DNA from: Schoenoplectus triqueter
Lineage: Eukaryota > Streptophyta > Magnoliopsida > Poales > Cyperaceae
Direction: 5' to 3'
Length of the DNA stretch: 64,000 nucleotides
NCBI GenBank assembly: GCA_964058805.1
Contig: CAXKVV010000053.1
Location: forward strand, 124,001 to 188,000
This document shows positions 46,780-58,334 of this stretch, piece after piece. A program made the translations under genes and the position numbers. The notes under the pieces are model-generated. The model was given only the letters and a program-made list of their open reading frames with translations. It was not told the DNA's origin and did no database searches. Positions within the stretch are counted from its first letter, which is position 1. The number at the start of each line of letters is the position of its first letter.

Positions 46780-47581
46780 TCATCATCCTTTACTTTTTTT
46801 TTATCTACGTGAGAGAGCCGCTGGATAAAGGTGATCATTTTCATTATTTTTATATATAACAATTATTATTTAAATACTTCCGTTATTATAATGAGTTGCG
46901 GGTTGAATAATTTTTTTTATCTTTAAACATATATAACTTTTATTAAGAAATTTCCATCGGATGTTTAAATATAATTCAGAAAGCTCATGAAAAAATATAT
47001 GTGCACGACATAAATTCATACTAGTTCAGTTGAAGGATATGAGCCGAACTTGTATCCTTTAAAGTTGATTTGACACGATCTGTTGTGGGACATAAAAAAT
47101 ATGATTTGAAATACGTAAGTTGTAGTTACGTCCTTAGAATAATTATTTATGAAAATTAGTTAAGTATATTGTAAGTGATGTAATTAAGTTTCTGGACCCG
47201 ATCATTTAAAAGAAAAAATTCCAAATGTTGGTAACTGACTTATCCCCCCTCCTGTTCTCTATCACGGTTGACTCCAGTCGGACATCAACCATTGAATTAC
47301 AGATCTAACGGTTCATATTCCACGAATTGATCGAGAAGGCCGTAGCGAATCAACAACGCGTTCTTTTTTGTTTCTCGTCCTTTCCCTTTTACCAGAGGTA
47401 CCATTGGCTGAGCTATCGTGTACAAATCGACCCAAAATTTACCAAAAATTGAAACCAACGAGAGCCATCTTTTTCCCTCTTTTCTATTTAACAGCACTCC
47501 GACACCGATTCTGCGCTCCTGTCTGATAAACCCTATCTTGGGTTAATTTGAGGTTCTAACGAGAGTGCCCGAGTCGCAAAC
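46780..47581. other. Upstream region of the NC2-alpha gene
   Basis: AT-rich, no additional gene. The last 150 bp are less AT-rich and contain the likely 5' UTR of NC2-alpha. Confidence 0.45.
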
Positions 47582-49071
47582 ATGAGGAAGAAGCTCGACA
47601 CTCGCTTCCCGGCGGTAAGGTTTTGCTTCCTCTGTTTCTTTCGTTTTTGGGGTTTAGCTTGGTCTCGCAAGCGTCGACTAATTGGTGTCGCTTGTTTTGA
47701 AATTATAAATTTTATTCGTTACTTTTCTCGTTAGGGTTTTGGCGTGGGTGTTATGTGGTTTAACATCTCCTTTTCTTTATCAAAGATTCAATTCCTTTTG
47801 AAGAAGTAATTAGTTTCTTCTTTTGGTTTCGGATGATACTGTTTCATTCGCTTACTTGAATTTGTGTTCTGCTTAACTTCTTGGGGAGACCAAAGTATTT
47901 ATTTCGTGTGGTATTTTTTAACGGTTAGTCAAATTATTACGGGATTGACAATGATAATTTTAATTTGAATCTTGATTCTCGACAATGATTTTCCGAATAA
48001 ATTAAAAAAAAGTTTTGAACTTGTGTTTTAAGTTTTATGCAATTTAAGCGTGAGCCATTGTGAATGGATCCACCCTATTATTAATTGCATTTGGTGAATT
48101 GTATCTCAGTGTATTTCTTAATTTCTTGTAGGCACGAATAAAGAAGATAATGCAAACTGATGAGGATGTGGGGAAAATTGCATCAGCTGTCCCTGTTTTA
48201 GTTTGTAAGTTCTTTCAAATCTTAATTTAGGTAATTTAAATAGCCTCTTGTAGTGTTTATCCAAACTTCTTGCAACTGAACCCTCTTTCTATATATTATA
48301 TATAATTCAATTTTTGTACGTACACAGCCAAAGCACTTGAATTGTTTCTGCAAGACCTCTGTGACAGGACATATAGCATTACTTTACAAAGAGGCATGAA
48401 GGCAATGAGCTCCCAGCATCTGTAAGCCATTTTCTTTTCATGAATTATTGAACATTTATGTATAATACTCATATATTGTTATATTTTCCCCCAAATTTAT
48501 CCATTTTCTTTCTCAGGAAGCAGTGCGTGCAAAGCTTTAATCATTATGATTTCCTTAGAGAGATAGTGAGCAAAGTACCAGACATGGGAAATAGTGATGG
48601 CGGCAGTGGCGAGGGTAGATCTACCCAAAGAAGGTTGAATCATTTTTGTTTTTGTCTAATAGGACTATAACGTCAATTAGTTGTGTTGTCAGATATTAAT
48701 GTTTATTTGCTTGTTTCAGGAGAGCAGCAGAGGAAGAAGAAAATGAAGAACAGTTGAAGAAGGCTAGAATTGTAAGTCTTCCTTTATTTGCTTGGTTTGC
48801 TATCACCTGTATGTTTGTTAGCAACTTGTCCTGATAAAATATGGAGATTGTGTATGTCCCCGAAAATCTAAGGATGAGCATCTTTATATTTAACATGATA
48901 TAGATCTCTGTGCATATATAACAGATTCTGATTACATCCTTACACATCATTGTGCTCATGGATTTTGTTTTTAAAACATCAACAAGCTTGAATTATTCCC
49001 CAATGCTTTCTGAATATTTTACATAATAGTAGGATGATTCTCTACATGGACAGTGTGACCATATTGCATGG

Positions 49072-49102
<31 letters not shown>

Positions 49103-49495
49103 AGAGAGAGAGATAGACTATTGTGAAAACGTTTGTATTTCAACCGATATTCCAACAGATCAAAAACTATATTTTGAAATCTCAAAAAAATTAATTTATG
49201 ATTTTTATTAAATTCTTCGTATAAAAACCTTGAGATACAAAAATTTGGAGTGTTTTGAGTTTTTTAAGTCACTCTTTTGAAGTGGGCCCAAATTATTATT
49301 ATTATTTTTAGAGCTATTTTTTCAAAAATTCAAAAGAGGCATAAAAATCTCAAAACACTCCAAATTTTTGTATCATACAAGGTTTTCATATGAAAAATTT
49401 AACGGGAACCATAAATTAAAATTTTTGAGATTTTAAAATATAGTTTTTGATCCGTTTGCATATCGGCTGAAATGCAAACGTTTTTCACAATAGTC

Positions 49496-49556
<61 letters not shown>

Positions 49557-49768
49557 TAAAGATACCGTGAGCTTAACTAAAAAAATACATCAAATCATCT
49601 CCAAATTTTAATTTATCATGTTCATTAAATTATTTATATGAAAATCTTGTGGGATGAATTAAAATTTTGGCATCCCACAAGATTTTCATATAAAGAATTT
49701 AATGAGCATGATGAATTAAAATTTGAAGATGATTTGATATATTTTTTGAGTTAAGCTAACAGCATCTT

Positions 49769-49822
<54 letters not shown>

Positions 49823-50851
49823 GTGAGGTTACGGTGCTTTACAAAATAAAAATTTGTTTTTACTTTGATATGAGATTTCATATTTCGATGGCTCAACTGG
49901 TCAATCTAAGTTTCTCAATAATTTTTTAATGTCAAAATCTGGTGAGATATTAAATTTCGTGATTTTTTGAGTTTTCTAACTATTTTTTAAATTATTTTTA
50001 AAAACAGCCGTGTTTAACATAAGAAAATGATCTATTTGAGGGATATTTTTAAAAATAATTTAAAAAATAGTTAGAAAGCTCAAAAAATCTTAAAATTTAA
50101 TATCCCATCAGATTTTGACATAAAAGGAATTATTGAGAAATTTAGATTGACCATTTGAGTCGTTGGAATATAAAATCGCATGTCAAAGTAAAAACGGTTA
50201 TTTACTTTGCAAAACACCGTAATCCCACCCTATATATATATATATTTTAAATAAGGATCCCAATAACCCTGGCATATATTACTTTTCATGTCTTTCTTGA
50301 AATTTGAACTTGCGCCACTCCGTACTATCTGTACTAGGCTTGCGGTTCATATTGCAAGGGATATTAACAATGTATAACACAACTATTTGTTACAGGATGT
50401 TGTCCCTGCTTATAGTGCTAGCAGTAGCACTAATGCTTCTACTACTGGACGGAGTCGGGGGAGGCCACGTGGTAGTGGCAGAGGCAGACGCAGTGGTGCG
50501 TGTGGAGCCGAGAGAGATGCCTCCCATTATGAAGATGACCCGGGCACCTCCCCTGCACATCCTGATGAAGTGGGCCCTGCCACTGTTCTCTCTGATTCTC
50601 CAAAAGAAATTGCTGCCCCTGTTCGCAATTTCGACTTGAACATGGATTTTAGTGAGAATGCACCTGCTCTTGTGGGCCCCGCAGGTCCGACTGGGCCACC
50701 ACCTTCGGAGATGATTCAGGAGACACAAGATGAGTATCCTGCCTGGTCGGGGGATGACATGAAGAAGATGGCTGTGGACCCAGTCCAGTTTGCTCTGACA
50801 CACCAGAAGGTTGACGAAGAAGAAGAGGATTATGACAATGAAGAGGGGTGA
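47582..50851 (+). CDS. NF-YC11 (NC2alpha/DRAP1): NC2-alpha / DRAP1 corepressor subunit (NF-YC11 type)
   Basis: Six exons (47582-47614, 48132-48204, 48328-48421, 48517-48633, 48720-48771 and 50396-50851), GT-AG borders, give 274 residues. Residues 1-85 form a histone fold: MRKKLDTRFPAARIKKIMQT, DEDVGKIASAVPVLVSKALE, then SITLQRGMKAMSSQHLKQCV. These are diagnostic of DRAP1/NC2-alpha. The family pairs with NC2-beta (Dr1), binds TBP on promoter DNA and blocks or tunes TFIIA/TFIIB recruitment in the nucleus. After the fold come an acidic helix (AEEEENEEQLKKA), an RGRPRGSGRGRR basic stretch, an NFDLNMDF motif resembling an EAR-type DLN repression motif, and an acidic tail (DEEEEDYDNEEG). The last intron is 1.6 kb and filled with hairpin MITEs. 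Intron 1 (about 47942-48075) holds a fragment resembling family C. Confidence 0.93.
49114..49497. mobile_element. Hairpin MITE in NC2-alpha intron 5, family E
   Basis: The ends TAGACTATTGTGAAAACGTT and its complement (aacgtttttcacaatagtcta) bound arms of about 180 bp. These share inner words with family B (ggagtgttttgagttttttaagtc). It is preceded by (TA)n(GA)n and followed by (TA)n. Confidence 0.85.
49554..49772. mobile_element. Hairpin MITE family B, internally deleted copy 4
   Basis: Starts GAGTAAAGATACCGTGAGC and ends ...GCATCTTTACT. It is only about 219 bp because the central spacer and inner parts of both arms are missing compared with 40204-40612. (TA)n(GA)n lies on the left and a long (TA)n on the right. 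Confidence 0.82.
49821..50230. mobile_element. Hairpin MITE in NC2-alpha intron 5, family F
   Basis: The ends GGGTGAGGTTACGGTGCTTT and its near-complement (aaaacaccgtaatcccaccc) bound arms of about 180 bp. (TA)n lies on both sides. It ends about 165 bp before the last exon. Confidence 0.85.
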
Positions 50852-52342
50852 TCCATTAGAACAGTATACTAACGTGGCAACACCGTGGATGCTTAGATGC
50901 GACCGGGTATTCCGTACTGATATTTCTTGTATTTTATTTTTATTTTTAACTGAGCTAGTTCATTATCACCACGGCAGCGTGCATACCTGCTGTTGTAGTT
51001 TCTTTAGCTGCGTTGCCTAAAATTGGAAGGGGGCTTTATGTTAATTAGGATAGGTTGATTTAGATCTAAACAGTAACTTAAGTCTTGGCCAGCTCTAACA
51101 ATAGTTAGGCAGGGTATGTTTGATAGATCAAAATTTAAAGAGGTAACGTTGGTGTTTGAATGTTGACTGAAGTTGATCAGATGATAGTCGCTCTTGATAG
51201 TAGGTGACTGTTGTTTTATTCCAAATTATGAAATTAAAGTCTGTTCGAATTACTGTAGTTTAGGTGCAATTGTAGCAACCATATTACAGTACAGTTGGTT
51301 CACTACAGAGCTGTCTGTGATTCCTGACAGGAGCTTGTCCCACGCCCAATTTATCTTGTGCGTACGATTGTAACTCTTCCTTTCAAGAAATTGTAATTTC
51401 TGGGTGGTGACTAAAGGGAAGAAGCTGAATCGTACCTTGCCATTCGGCCCATTCCCTTGTTCATGGTACCAAAATCTTCTGCTCCTCTCTCTTTTGTTTG
51501 TTTTTTTTTAATAAGAAATATGGGGATCAAATCCTTAAATTTCATAAATTTTCAGAAAAGATTCTCCATTTGAGTTTTAAATATGCGATCTCTCATATAA
51601 GAGTATTGATTTTGCTACTAGATCAAAAACTAGTTCTCTTTTTTTGGATTGGAACAGACAGTTAACGTATCAAATTTGTGTTTGATTGGGCTCGGGTTTG
51701 AGATTTGTCTGAGCATCAATGTTCCTTGGCAGTTTTATTTGGAAACTTGTGGTTTGGATTTGGCGAGACTGATGTTCAAAATCTGTCATTGTCAAGCAAC
51801 TTCTATTGACATTTATCAAATTTCTTGTAAAATCACCATTGATTTTGATAAGCTTGTTTTTTAGTTCTATTGTGCTGTTTATTGACTATTGTCCTCATAT
51901 ACAACCAATTGGTAAAAGAATTGGGAGGATTGTACTCCTTTTTTGGTCTTGCACTGAAAAAGTTCAACAATGGTTGAGCTACTATAAGCTTATTTCTAAT
52001 AAATAATAGTTAAGGCCAAAAAAATTAAATGAAATACCATATGTAGTTATGTACTAAATAAAAAATATTTTAACTTAGAACAGTGGAATTAAAATTCAAC
52101 AATTGTTTACGTAAGTTGCATCCTGTATGTCAGTTTTCTCTCTTTTGCTGGCTTGATGTGCTTGTGTTGTCATTAATGGCGTGTTTGAAGCTTGTTTGGC
52201 AATTAGTTGGATAAAAAAGGTTGTAGTATCTTGAAAATTCTCGGCTTTATGGCTTCTAGTGGCGAAGTTTCCTTCAAGAAAATTGGATCATGTCCCCCTC
52301 TATAAATTTTAAAATGACAAAAACGGTATATATTTTCTAAGT
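50852..52342. other. NC2-alpha 3' region and intergenic DNA
   Basis: The first few hundred bases should include the NC2-alpha 3' UTR. The rest has open stretches without recognisable protein features (for example 51649-51864), and no RNA gene was seen. Confidence 0.5.
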
Positions 52343-53325
52343 AAAATATATTTGAGGTATATAATTGACCTCCTCTAGTCACTTGATAGTAATTAAGTTT
52401 GATTAGCCCTTTCTTAATTTCACGTGAAGCTAAATTGTATATCAAATTAATTAAATATCAACTATTATTATATTTTATTATAAAAAAAAGCTATACATTG
52501 TACCACCATACTTAAAAAATATATTATAGAAAATAAAAATTATTATATATGCACATCATCTTTTATTAAATAATAAATTAATTTTATTAAAAAATTTAAA
52601 TAAAATATATTATTTATTTAAAATAAAATTAGTGTTAGATATATATTTCTAAAATTAAGAGAGTCTGCACCAAATTGTCTTTCCGACTCTTTTTCTTTTA
52701 CTTCCGTTTGAGTACTCATTTTTTCTCCCCCTCTATATCAGACCAAAATCATATGGAGAGATTTTTCTATACGGAGAACTTCATAAGTTAATTTGGACGG
52801 TTATGGGGGAAGCGTAAACATGATTTTTGATGCATAAAATTTATTATTATTAAATTATAAATATTGATTGCTGATAAACGGTTAAAACAAAAAACAGTAC
52901 TCTGCCTCAAATCACACTGACGGAACCCATCTCCAGCAGATTTAAATCCCATTAAAAATCATCCGCAGAACAGAACAATAATATTTTACAAAAATGAACT
53001 TGCATAGTAAAATCATTCATATATATAACAATTCATTTAATGGACATAATAAAATCCATGTCAATAACGCTATTAACAACCATTAACAAATATGTATATA
53101 CACCAACTCCCTTTTATTTCCCCCAAAATCCACTAGTGTAGTAGCCCTGTAGGAGTTCGCCTCCATCTACCATGAATTGTTATTGTAATAATAACAAGAA
53201 GTTATTATTTCACTAGGACAGACAATGATTTCATGACAGATCTAAATCCAGTTTTGGATCTGCCCTGTTTCTCTAGCATGAGGTGGAGGGCAGCCGATGC
53301 TGAATTTTTGGTATGGTCAATCTTA

Positions 53326-53703
53326 CAGATTTTAGTAATAATAAGTTTTATTAAATTAATATTATTAAAAATAAGAGTGAGAAACGTAAAATTTCAAATA
53401 TACGAATGACAGCGAGCCACTGGCAGTGGCGCGGACGAAACGCGCCACTGCTAGTGGCACGTTTCATTATTTTTATGAAACACGCCACTGTCAGTGGCGC
53501 GTTTTGTCCAAACCCCGCGCAAGTGACTGTGCATTTTGTATATATAAGAAGCAAACGCGCCACTGGCAGTGGCACGTTTCGTAAAAATAATGAAACGCGC
53601 CACTTATAGTGGCGCGCCGCCATTCGTATATTTAAAATTTTACATTTCTCACTCTTATTTTTAATAATATTAATTTACTAAAACTTATTATTACTAAAAA
53701 CTG
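53326..53703. mobile_element. Palindrome-rich Mutator-like MITE family A, copy 4, with empty site at 61 kb
   Basis: The termini CAGATTTTAGTAATAATAAG and the complement of CTTATTATTACTAAAAACTG match over 20 bp with one difference. The exact 9-bp duplication TCAATCTTA flanks it (53317-53325 and 53704-53712). The paralogous site near 61976-61984 has a single TCAATCTTA and no insert, which fixes the borders. The interior carries five CCACT-rich palindromes (GCGCCACTGGCAGTGGCAC and similar). 378 bp, non-coding. Confidence 0.97.
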
Positions 53704-54557
53704 TCAATCTTATCAGATTCCAAGATACTATTGAAATGATATGTTTTATCCACCAAATTATGGTGTATACGCATAACCATTTATTAGTACTTGTCAATAA
53801 ATATTTTGCGAATGAAACTTTTAACACCAAGGTGCTAGGTAGCAATTTAGTGCTTTGGATTTTCCTTAAAAAAATGAAAAAAAAATAGAAAATTATTAAT
53901 GCATCTACCACTGATCCATAAGTAAATCAATGGCATCGGATATAATTAAAATTATAGAAAATTATTAATGCATTTTTACCATTGATTTGTAAGCAAATTG
54001 ATGATATCGAATATCTCTAAAACTAGTGGCATAAATGTCTTCTCTTTTATTTATTAGAAAATGGAAAGATCCGCGGCACCTTTTTTTTTGAGGAAATCCG
54101 TGGTACCATTTATTATGCAATGATATATTTCCTGATTATGTTCATCTATTTTTGGACAATTTTTTACAATTAATATGCAATACAAAATTTTCTTTTTGAT
54201 CTTGGATTCTATTTGAAATTTATTTTGTTCCTTTTTTGTTGTCATACTTAGTTATATATTTGTAGGTTTTTGAACCACACTATCAAGCAGTAACAAATTC
54301 CTCTCTATCTCTCTGCACTGAAACTTCACGGTATCGTCCCATTTACTTCTTTAAAAACAGCTTGATAAAAAGTACATTTACCTTTGTTTTAGTTTATTTT
54401 AGACCACCGAGAATTTGAACTTTTGATCTTAACCGATCAATTCTTCAATTCGTTACTCTGTTCTATCTACTAATATCACTTATTACTACACTGCTAATTT
54501 GATGCATTAATTGTATGTTTTGACAGGGATAATTTCTTTGAGTAAAACTTGCTAGAG

Positions 54558-55866
54558 ATGGATAAACAGAACAACAACGGTCAGTTTAGAAAAAAAAAAT
54601 CAATTGCATATAGCAATAATTCATGCAATATGTTATATATTGGTCTAATTTCAAAAGCCATATTTTATTTAATATTTCGGGCATTTTGGTTATAGCAATA
54701 AAATTCATATGCATATATAGTAATTTTCTTTAGAATTTATTTCTTTTCGTCCTTCAAATATTCATTGCATCATTCAAAAAATTTGGCTCTAATGTTAACT
54801 TTTTAGGCTCCCAAGGTTTCTCCGGCTCATCCCAAAATGCTTCACAGTAAGAATTTTCTTATGTCTAATCTTATTATAATAAATTTGTTTGGAAAGCAAT
54901 AATACAGTATTATAAGGAGATTTGGTACTGTGTATAGAAGTTATATTAATAGTGGATGAAATGTTTTCTTTAAAATATCATATAGTGGAGTATGGATTTT
55001 TCCATATACAGTTCAATAGTAATTATACAATTTACATTACAAAATGAAACGAATATTTGTATGCTATTTAACATTCTAAGTCCAATCTACTACTCGCTTA
55101 TTTGTTAAGTACTTATCCGTCATTTTTATCTTAGGAGCCAAGACAAAGCTCAGCTGGAGGCTGAGGTAATATTTGACAAAACCTCTAATTAATAATTATC
55201 AGTCAGACATGTTTTGTTTTTCATGCAACCAATGATTGTAATAAAATTTCATGGTACTGGTACATATTTACTTCCAGTTAATGCTACCAGGGGAATTCAG
55301 GAACAGGAACTAACAAAAAATATGTGATTTTGCTGAGACCAGAGGCGGATCTACATATAATGAATAATGGGTGTCATTTGACCACCATTTTTTTTAAAAT
55401 GCACTATTTGTAAAGAATTTATTCCTTTTTCAATAATAATTGTAAAGAAAATTTAAAATCGATCCCCATACTTCAAATAAAATTTAATTACCATGACCCC
55501 CCGTATTTTAGAAAAATTGTAAATTGTATAGAAACTATACGATGCAATTTGCAGTAAACCCACCGGCGTTTGAGGTTACCTTCTCTTTCTTTTCTTTTCT
55601 TTGGGGCTAATATTTGACACCCATTAAAATTTATTCTGCACTGCTCTTGACTGATAGATTTATACTGCTGCAGGACTCAAAAAACTCGAATAATTACTTA
55701 ACAAAGTCAAACTTTGTTTCAACCTCTCTTTTTTTTATTTCCTTAATGCCAGGCTGAAAAGTGCATTGATCGGCGAATGAAAGCAGAGGACAAGTACATG
55801 GAAATGCTGCTAGGCAAAGCATTTGAGGTTGCATCACAGCTTGAGAATCAGAAGCGCAACGTTTAA
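54558..55866 (+). CDS. Small unrecognised protein, 68 aa, copy 1
   Basis: Four exons (54558-54579, 54807-54846, 55135-55165 and 55753-55866) with GT-AG borders join in frame from ATG to TAA. The 68 residues start MDKQNNNGSQGFSGSSQNAS, a Gln/Asn/Ser/Gly-rich disordered-looking part. It continues as a charged, probably helical part (AEKCIDRRMKAEDKYMEMLL, ASQLENQKRNV). No signal peptide or membrane segment is visible. A splice acceptor (tgttttgacag) about 24 bp before the ATG suggests a 5' UTR intron. In the duplicate (62841 onward) the three visible exons are identical while introns differ, which supports a real gene under constraint, weakly. I do not recognise the family and assign no function. 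Intron 3 holds a MITE-like insert. Confidence 0.6.
55341..55650. mobile_element. Putative MITE in intron 3 of the 68-aa gene
   Basis: Left end AGAGGCGGATCTACATATAA plus 'atgaataatgggtgtcattt'; the right end (gacacccattaaaatttattctgcactgctct) is its imperfect complement. The same insert is present in the right duplicate (about 63625 onward), so it predates the duplication. Confidence 0.6.
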
Positions 55867-55907
55867 CATCCAAAGTGGCTTTCATTGCACTAATTTTCTT
55901 GGAACCA

Positions 55908-55908
55908 C

Positions 55909-55939
<31 letters not shown>
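55908..55939. repeat. (TAT)n microsatellite in the 3' UTR region of the 68-aa gene
   Basis: About ten tandem tat/att units begin about 40 bp after the stop codon. Confidence 0.85.
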
Positions 55940-55940
<1 letters not shown>

Positions 55941-55999
55941 GATGTTGTTTAATTACTTCGTTAGGATGCAAGTCAGTTAGAATGTTGTTTACTTCTTTA

Positions 56000-56379
56000 C
56001 GATGCAAGTCAAGAAGCACAACCTTTTAATTTAATTATGAGAATGTCGTTTTTTTTTTCTTTAATTATGATGCAAATCATAGAAAATAAAATTTATAGAG
56101 TGGTTTTCTTTTCTTTTATAATGCGAATTACTGAGGCTTAATTTCTTTGCTGGGCCAAGGAAAAATAAATGTGATGTAGCCCATGAAAACCTATTAATTA
56201 AAAATGTAGGAAAGAAAAGTGTCGTTATAAAGCACAAGTTGTAAAATGGGAAAGAAAAGTGCTGTTACAAATCCCCGGGTTCAAGCTCTCAGGACAAAAA
56301 AAAAGAAGAAAAAAGAAGAGACTTGATGGAAGCCACTACTCTGAAGTTGAAATTGTCAGCGTTCTGATTTAATTTATAT
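56000..56379. other. Intergenic, no gene seen
   Basis: AT-rich. A short ccccgggttcaagctctcag segment near 56272 resembles a degenerate pol III B box, but no tRNA or SINE could be folded. Confidence 0.45.
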
Positions 56380-56892
56380 ATATATTGTGTTTCGTGAAGC
56401 ATGGTGCTTCCGATTCAAATATCTAATTTTAAATTACATATAGCTCATTTAAACCGTTCGATCTAATCTCCATATAAAAAAAATAACAAGCTAACTTTTT
56501 ATATTTTTCGGATGGAGAGAATATGACTTGATCTGAGAATTCTGACTCATCCAAAACTAATGATTTTCTTCCCATCCGAAAAAAATAGCAAAGCAATTTA
56601 AAAATATATATATAATTTTGTTTACTAATATATTTTTTATAATGTTTAACTATTTTTTTGAAGGGCTATAAAATTCATTGATAAGACGTCTTCTGAATCA
56701 TTCAATATCAACGATTTTCTATCCCTTTAAATAAATAACAAAAAATTCTAAAAAATATAAAATTTGATCACCAAGGAGATTCTGATATGAAGATCATATT
56801 TAACGGTTTGGATCGTCCATTTGAATTTTAAAATATATGATATAAGCGTGAAGTACAAAGTATTTTGTGCTTTATAAAACACATTAGCACAC
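56380..56892. mobile_element. Hairpin MITE related to family D, rearranged
   Basis: The right half (about 56640-56892, with cgtgaagtacaaagtatttt and acattagcacacctc) matches the right arm of the element at 41072-41454. The left part (gtgaagcatggtgcttccga) is a more diverged arm. (TA)n lies on the left and (CT)n(TA)n on the right. Confidence 0.6.
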
Positions 56893-56904
56893 CTCTTTCT
56901 CTCT

Positions 56905-57500
56905 CTATATATATATGAATGAGGTTATGGTGCTTCGCAAAGTATAAAATCTCTCGTACCTTATATCCGTATCTAGAAATAGAAAGTTCAAATGATGAAT
57001 TCAAACTGTTGAATATGATCTTCATATTGAAATATCATTGGAGATCAAATTTTATATTTTTTTGAACTTTTTCTATTTTAAGATAGAAGTAAAATTTGTT
57101 AATTTAACGATTTCTACACCATCCAATACTAGTAATTTTTCACCCATCTAAAAAAATTATTTTTCTAACGGGTCACCCATGCCTTCGATCGAAAATTAGA
57201 GATGTGCCCACCGATATTTACAATGAAGCTCTTTTTGCCTCAAATCGAAGAAGCGAGCGAAGATGGAAGAGGTGAGCAGGGATAGGAGAGGCGTGAGAGT
57301 GAGATGGAAATATGAGAGAGGAGAAAGAAATAAAATCTTTTCAAACCCATCGCTAGCAGAGCAACAAATGTCTGTTTTATTTCATTCCTCCATCTAGCGA
57401 TGGATCAAACACAAATCTAGAAGCAGATCAGACGATAGAAACTTCATTAGCATTTCAGCTCAAATGCCGACAAAAGTATATTAGTCTAACTCTCTATATA
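56905..57500. repeat. Half or chimeric hairpin element
   Basis: The left arm (gaatgaggttatggtgcttc, then 'atgatcttcatattgaaata') resembles families D and F, but no matching right arm was found before the next (TA)n tract. The region 57180-57470 (gatggaagaggtgagcaggg and following) is unrelated sequence, perhaps captured. Confidence 0.5.
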
Positions 57501-57506
57501 TATATG

Positions 57507-57772
57507 GAGTTAGGCTATAGTGCTAAATGATTTGATTTTTATATAAAAATCTAGTTGGAGATCAAATTATATATATATTTTTTAGATTTTTTTTATTTTT
57601 AAAATAGTTAGAAAATCACTTGATTTAACTATTATGAAAAATCACCAATAAAATTTTCATATGAAAAATATTTTGATCGGACGGATCAACCATTTGAATT
57701 TTAAAAACAGGAAAGTAATCCGCAGCACGTGGATCATCAATGCTACGCATAACACTGTAGCCTAACTCTCTC
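57507..57772. mobile_element. Hairpin MITE family G, copy 1
   Basis: The ends GGAGTTAGGCTATAGTGCTA and the complement of CATAACACTGTAGCCTAACTC are inverted. (TA)n lies on the left and (CT)n(TA)n on the right. Confidence 0.75.
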
Positions 57773-57804
57773 TCTCTCTCTCTTTATATATATATATAGA
57801 GAGA

Positions 57805-58175
57805 GAAAGAGTTGGGCTATGGTGCTATGCATAGCACGAATCACTCACATGCTATGGATCGATTCTTTGTTATCAAAGTACAAATGGTCGATCCAACTGT
57901 AAAAAAAATGATTTTCATATGAATATCTTGACATAAATCAAATTTTGTAGAATTTTTTTATTATTTTTTAAGATAGTTAGAAAATCGCTTCTTTTAAATT
58001 GCTCATAATAACTAAATCAAGTGATTTTTTAACTATCTTAAAAAATAATAAAAAAATTCTAGAATATATAAAATTTGATTTACATCTAAATATTTTGTAT
58101 GAAAATTTAAAATGAAAAACCGATCCATAGCACAGAGTAATCCGTGCTATGCATAGCATCATAGCCCAACTCTCT
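57805..58175. mobile_element. Hairpin MITE family G, copy 2
   Basis: The ends GAGTTGGGCTATGGTGCTATG and its complement (atgcatagcatcatagcccaactc) bound arms of about 170 bp. Inner arms 'aatcgcttcttttaaattgc' and 'caagtgattttttaactatc' lie at the centre. Flanked by (TA)n(GA)n and (CT)n(TA)n. Confidence 0.85.
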
Positions 58176-58334
58176 CTTTTTATATATATATATATATATA
58201 GCCAGTGCCAAGTCTCTTTGCCTTGTTTTGTTATCCGTTCATGTTCATAAATGTTGTGAATTTTTCAAGTATTTAGTTTTTTTTTTAAAACGTCAAGGGT
58301 TTGAAATCAATAAACTGAAATTATTATTTTATAG

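Larger units (their letters stand above)
52343..55717. repeat. Segmental duplication, left copy
   Basis: From 'aaaatatatttgaggtatat' onward this is nearly identical to 61003-64000 (offset about 8,650 bp, falling to about 8,283 bp after the MITE unique to this copy). Scattered substitutions and small indels give a visual impression of roughly 97-98% identity. The boundary at the right lies outside the comparable window. Confidence 0.95.

Noticed and set aside
50304..50803. Alternative frames over the NC2-alpha last exon
   Set aside because: The exon's true frame continues the histone-fold protein across canonical splice sites; the others are shadows.
53400..53600. Regularly spaced palindromes resembling a CRISPR array
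   Set aside because: Plant nuclear context, unequal spacing, and the whole block lies between transposon inverted ends with a TSD.
56262..56300. Possible tRNA or SINE B box (ccccgggttcaagctc)
   Set aside because: No A box or cloverleaf could be formed around it.
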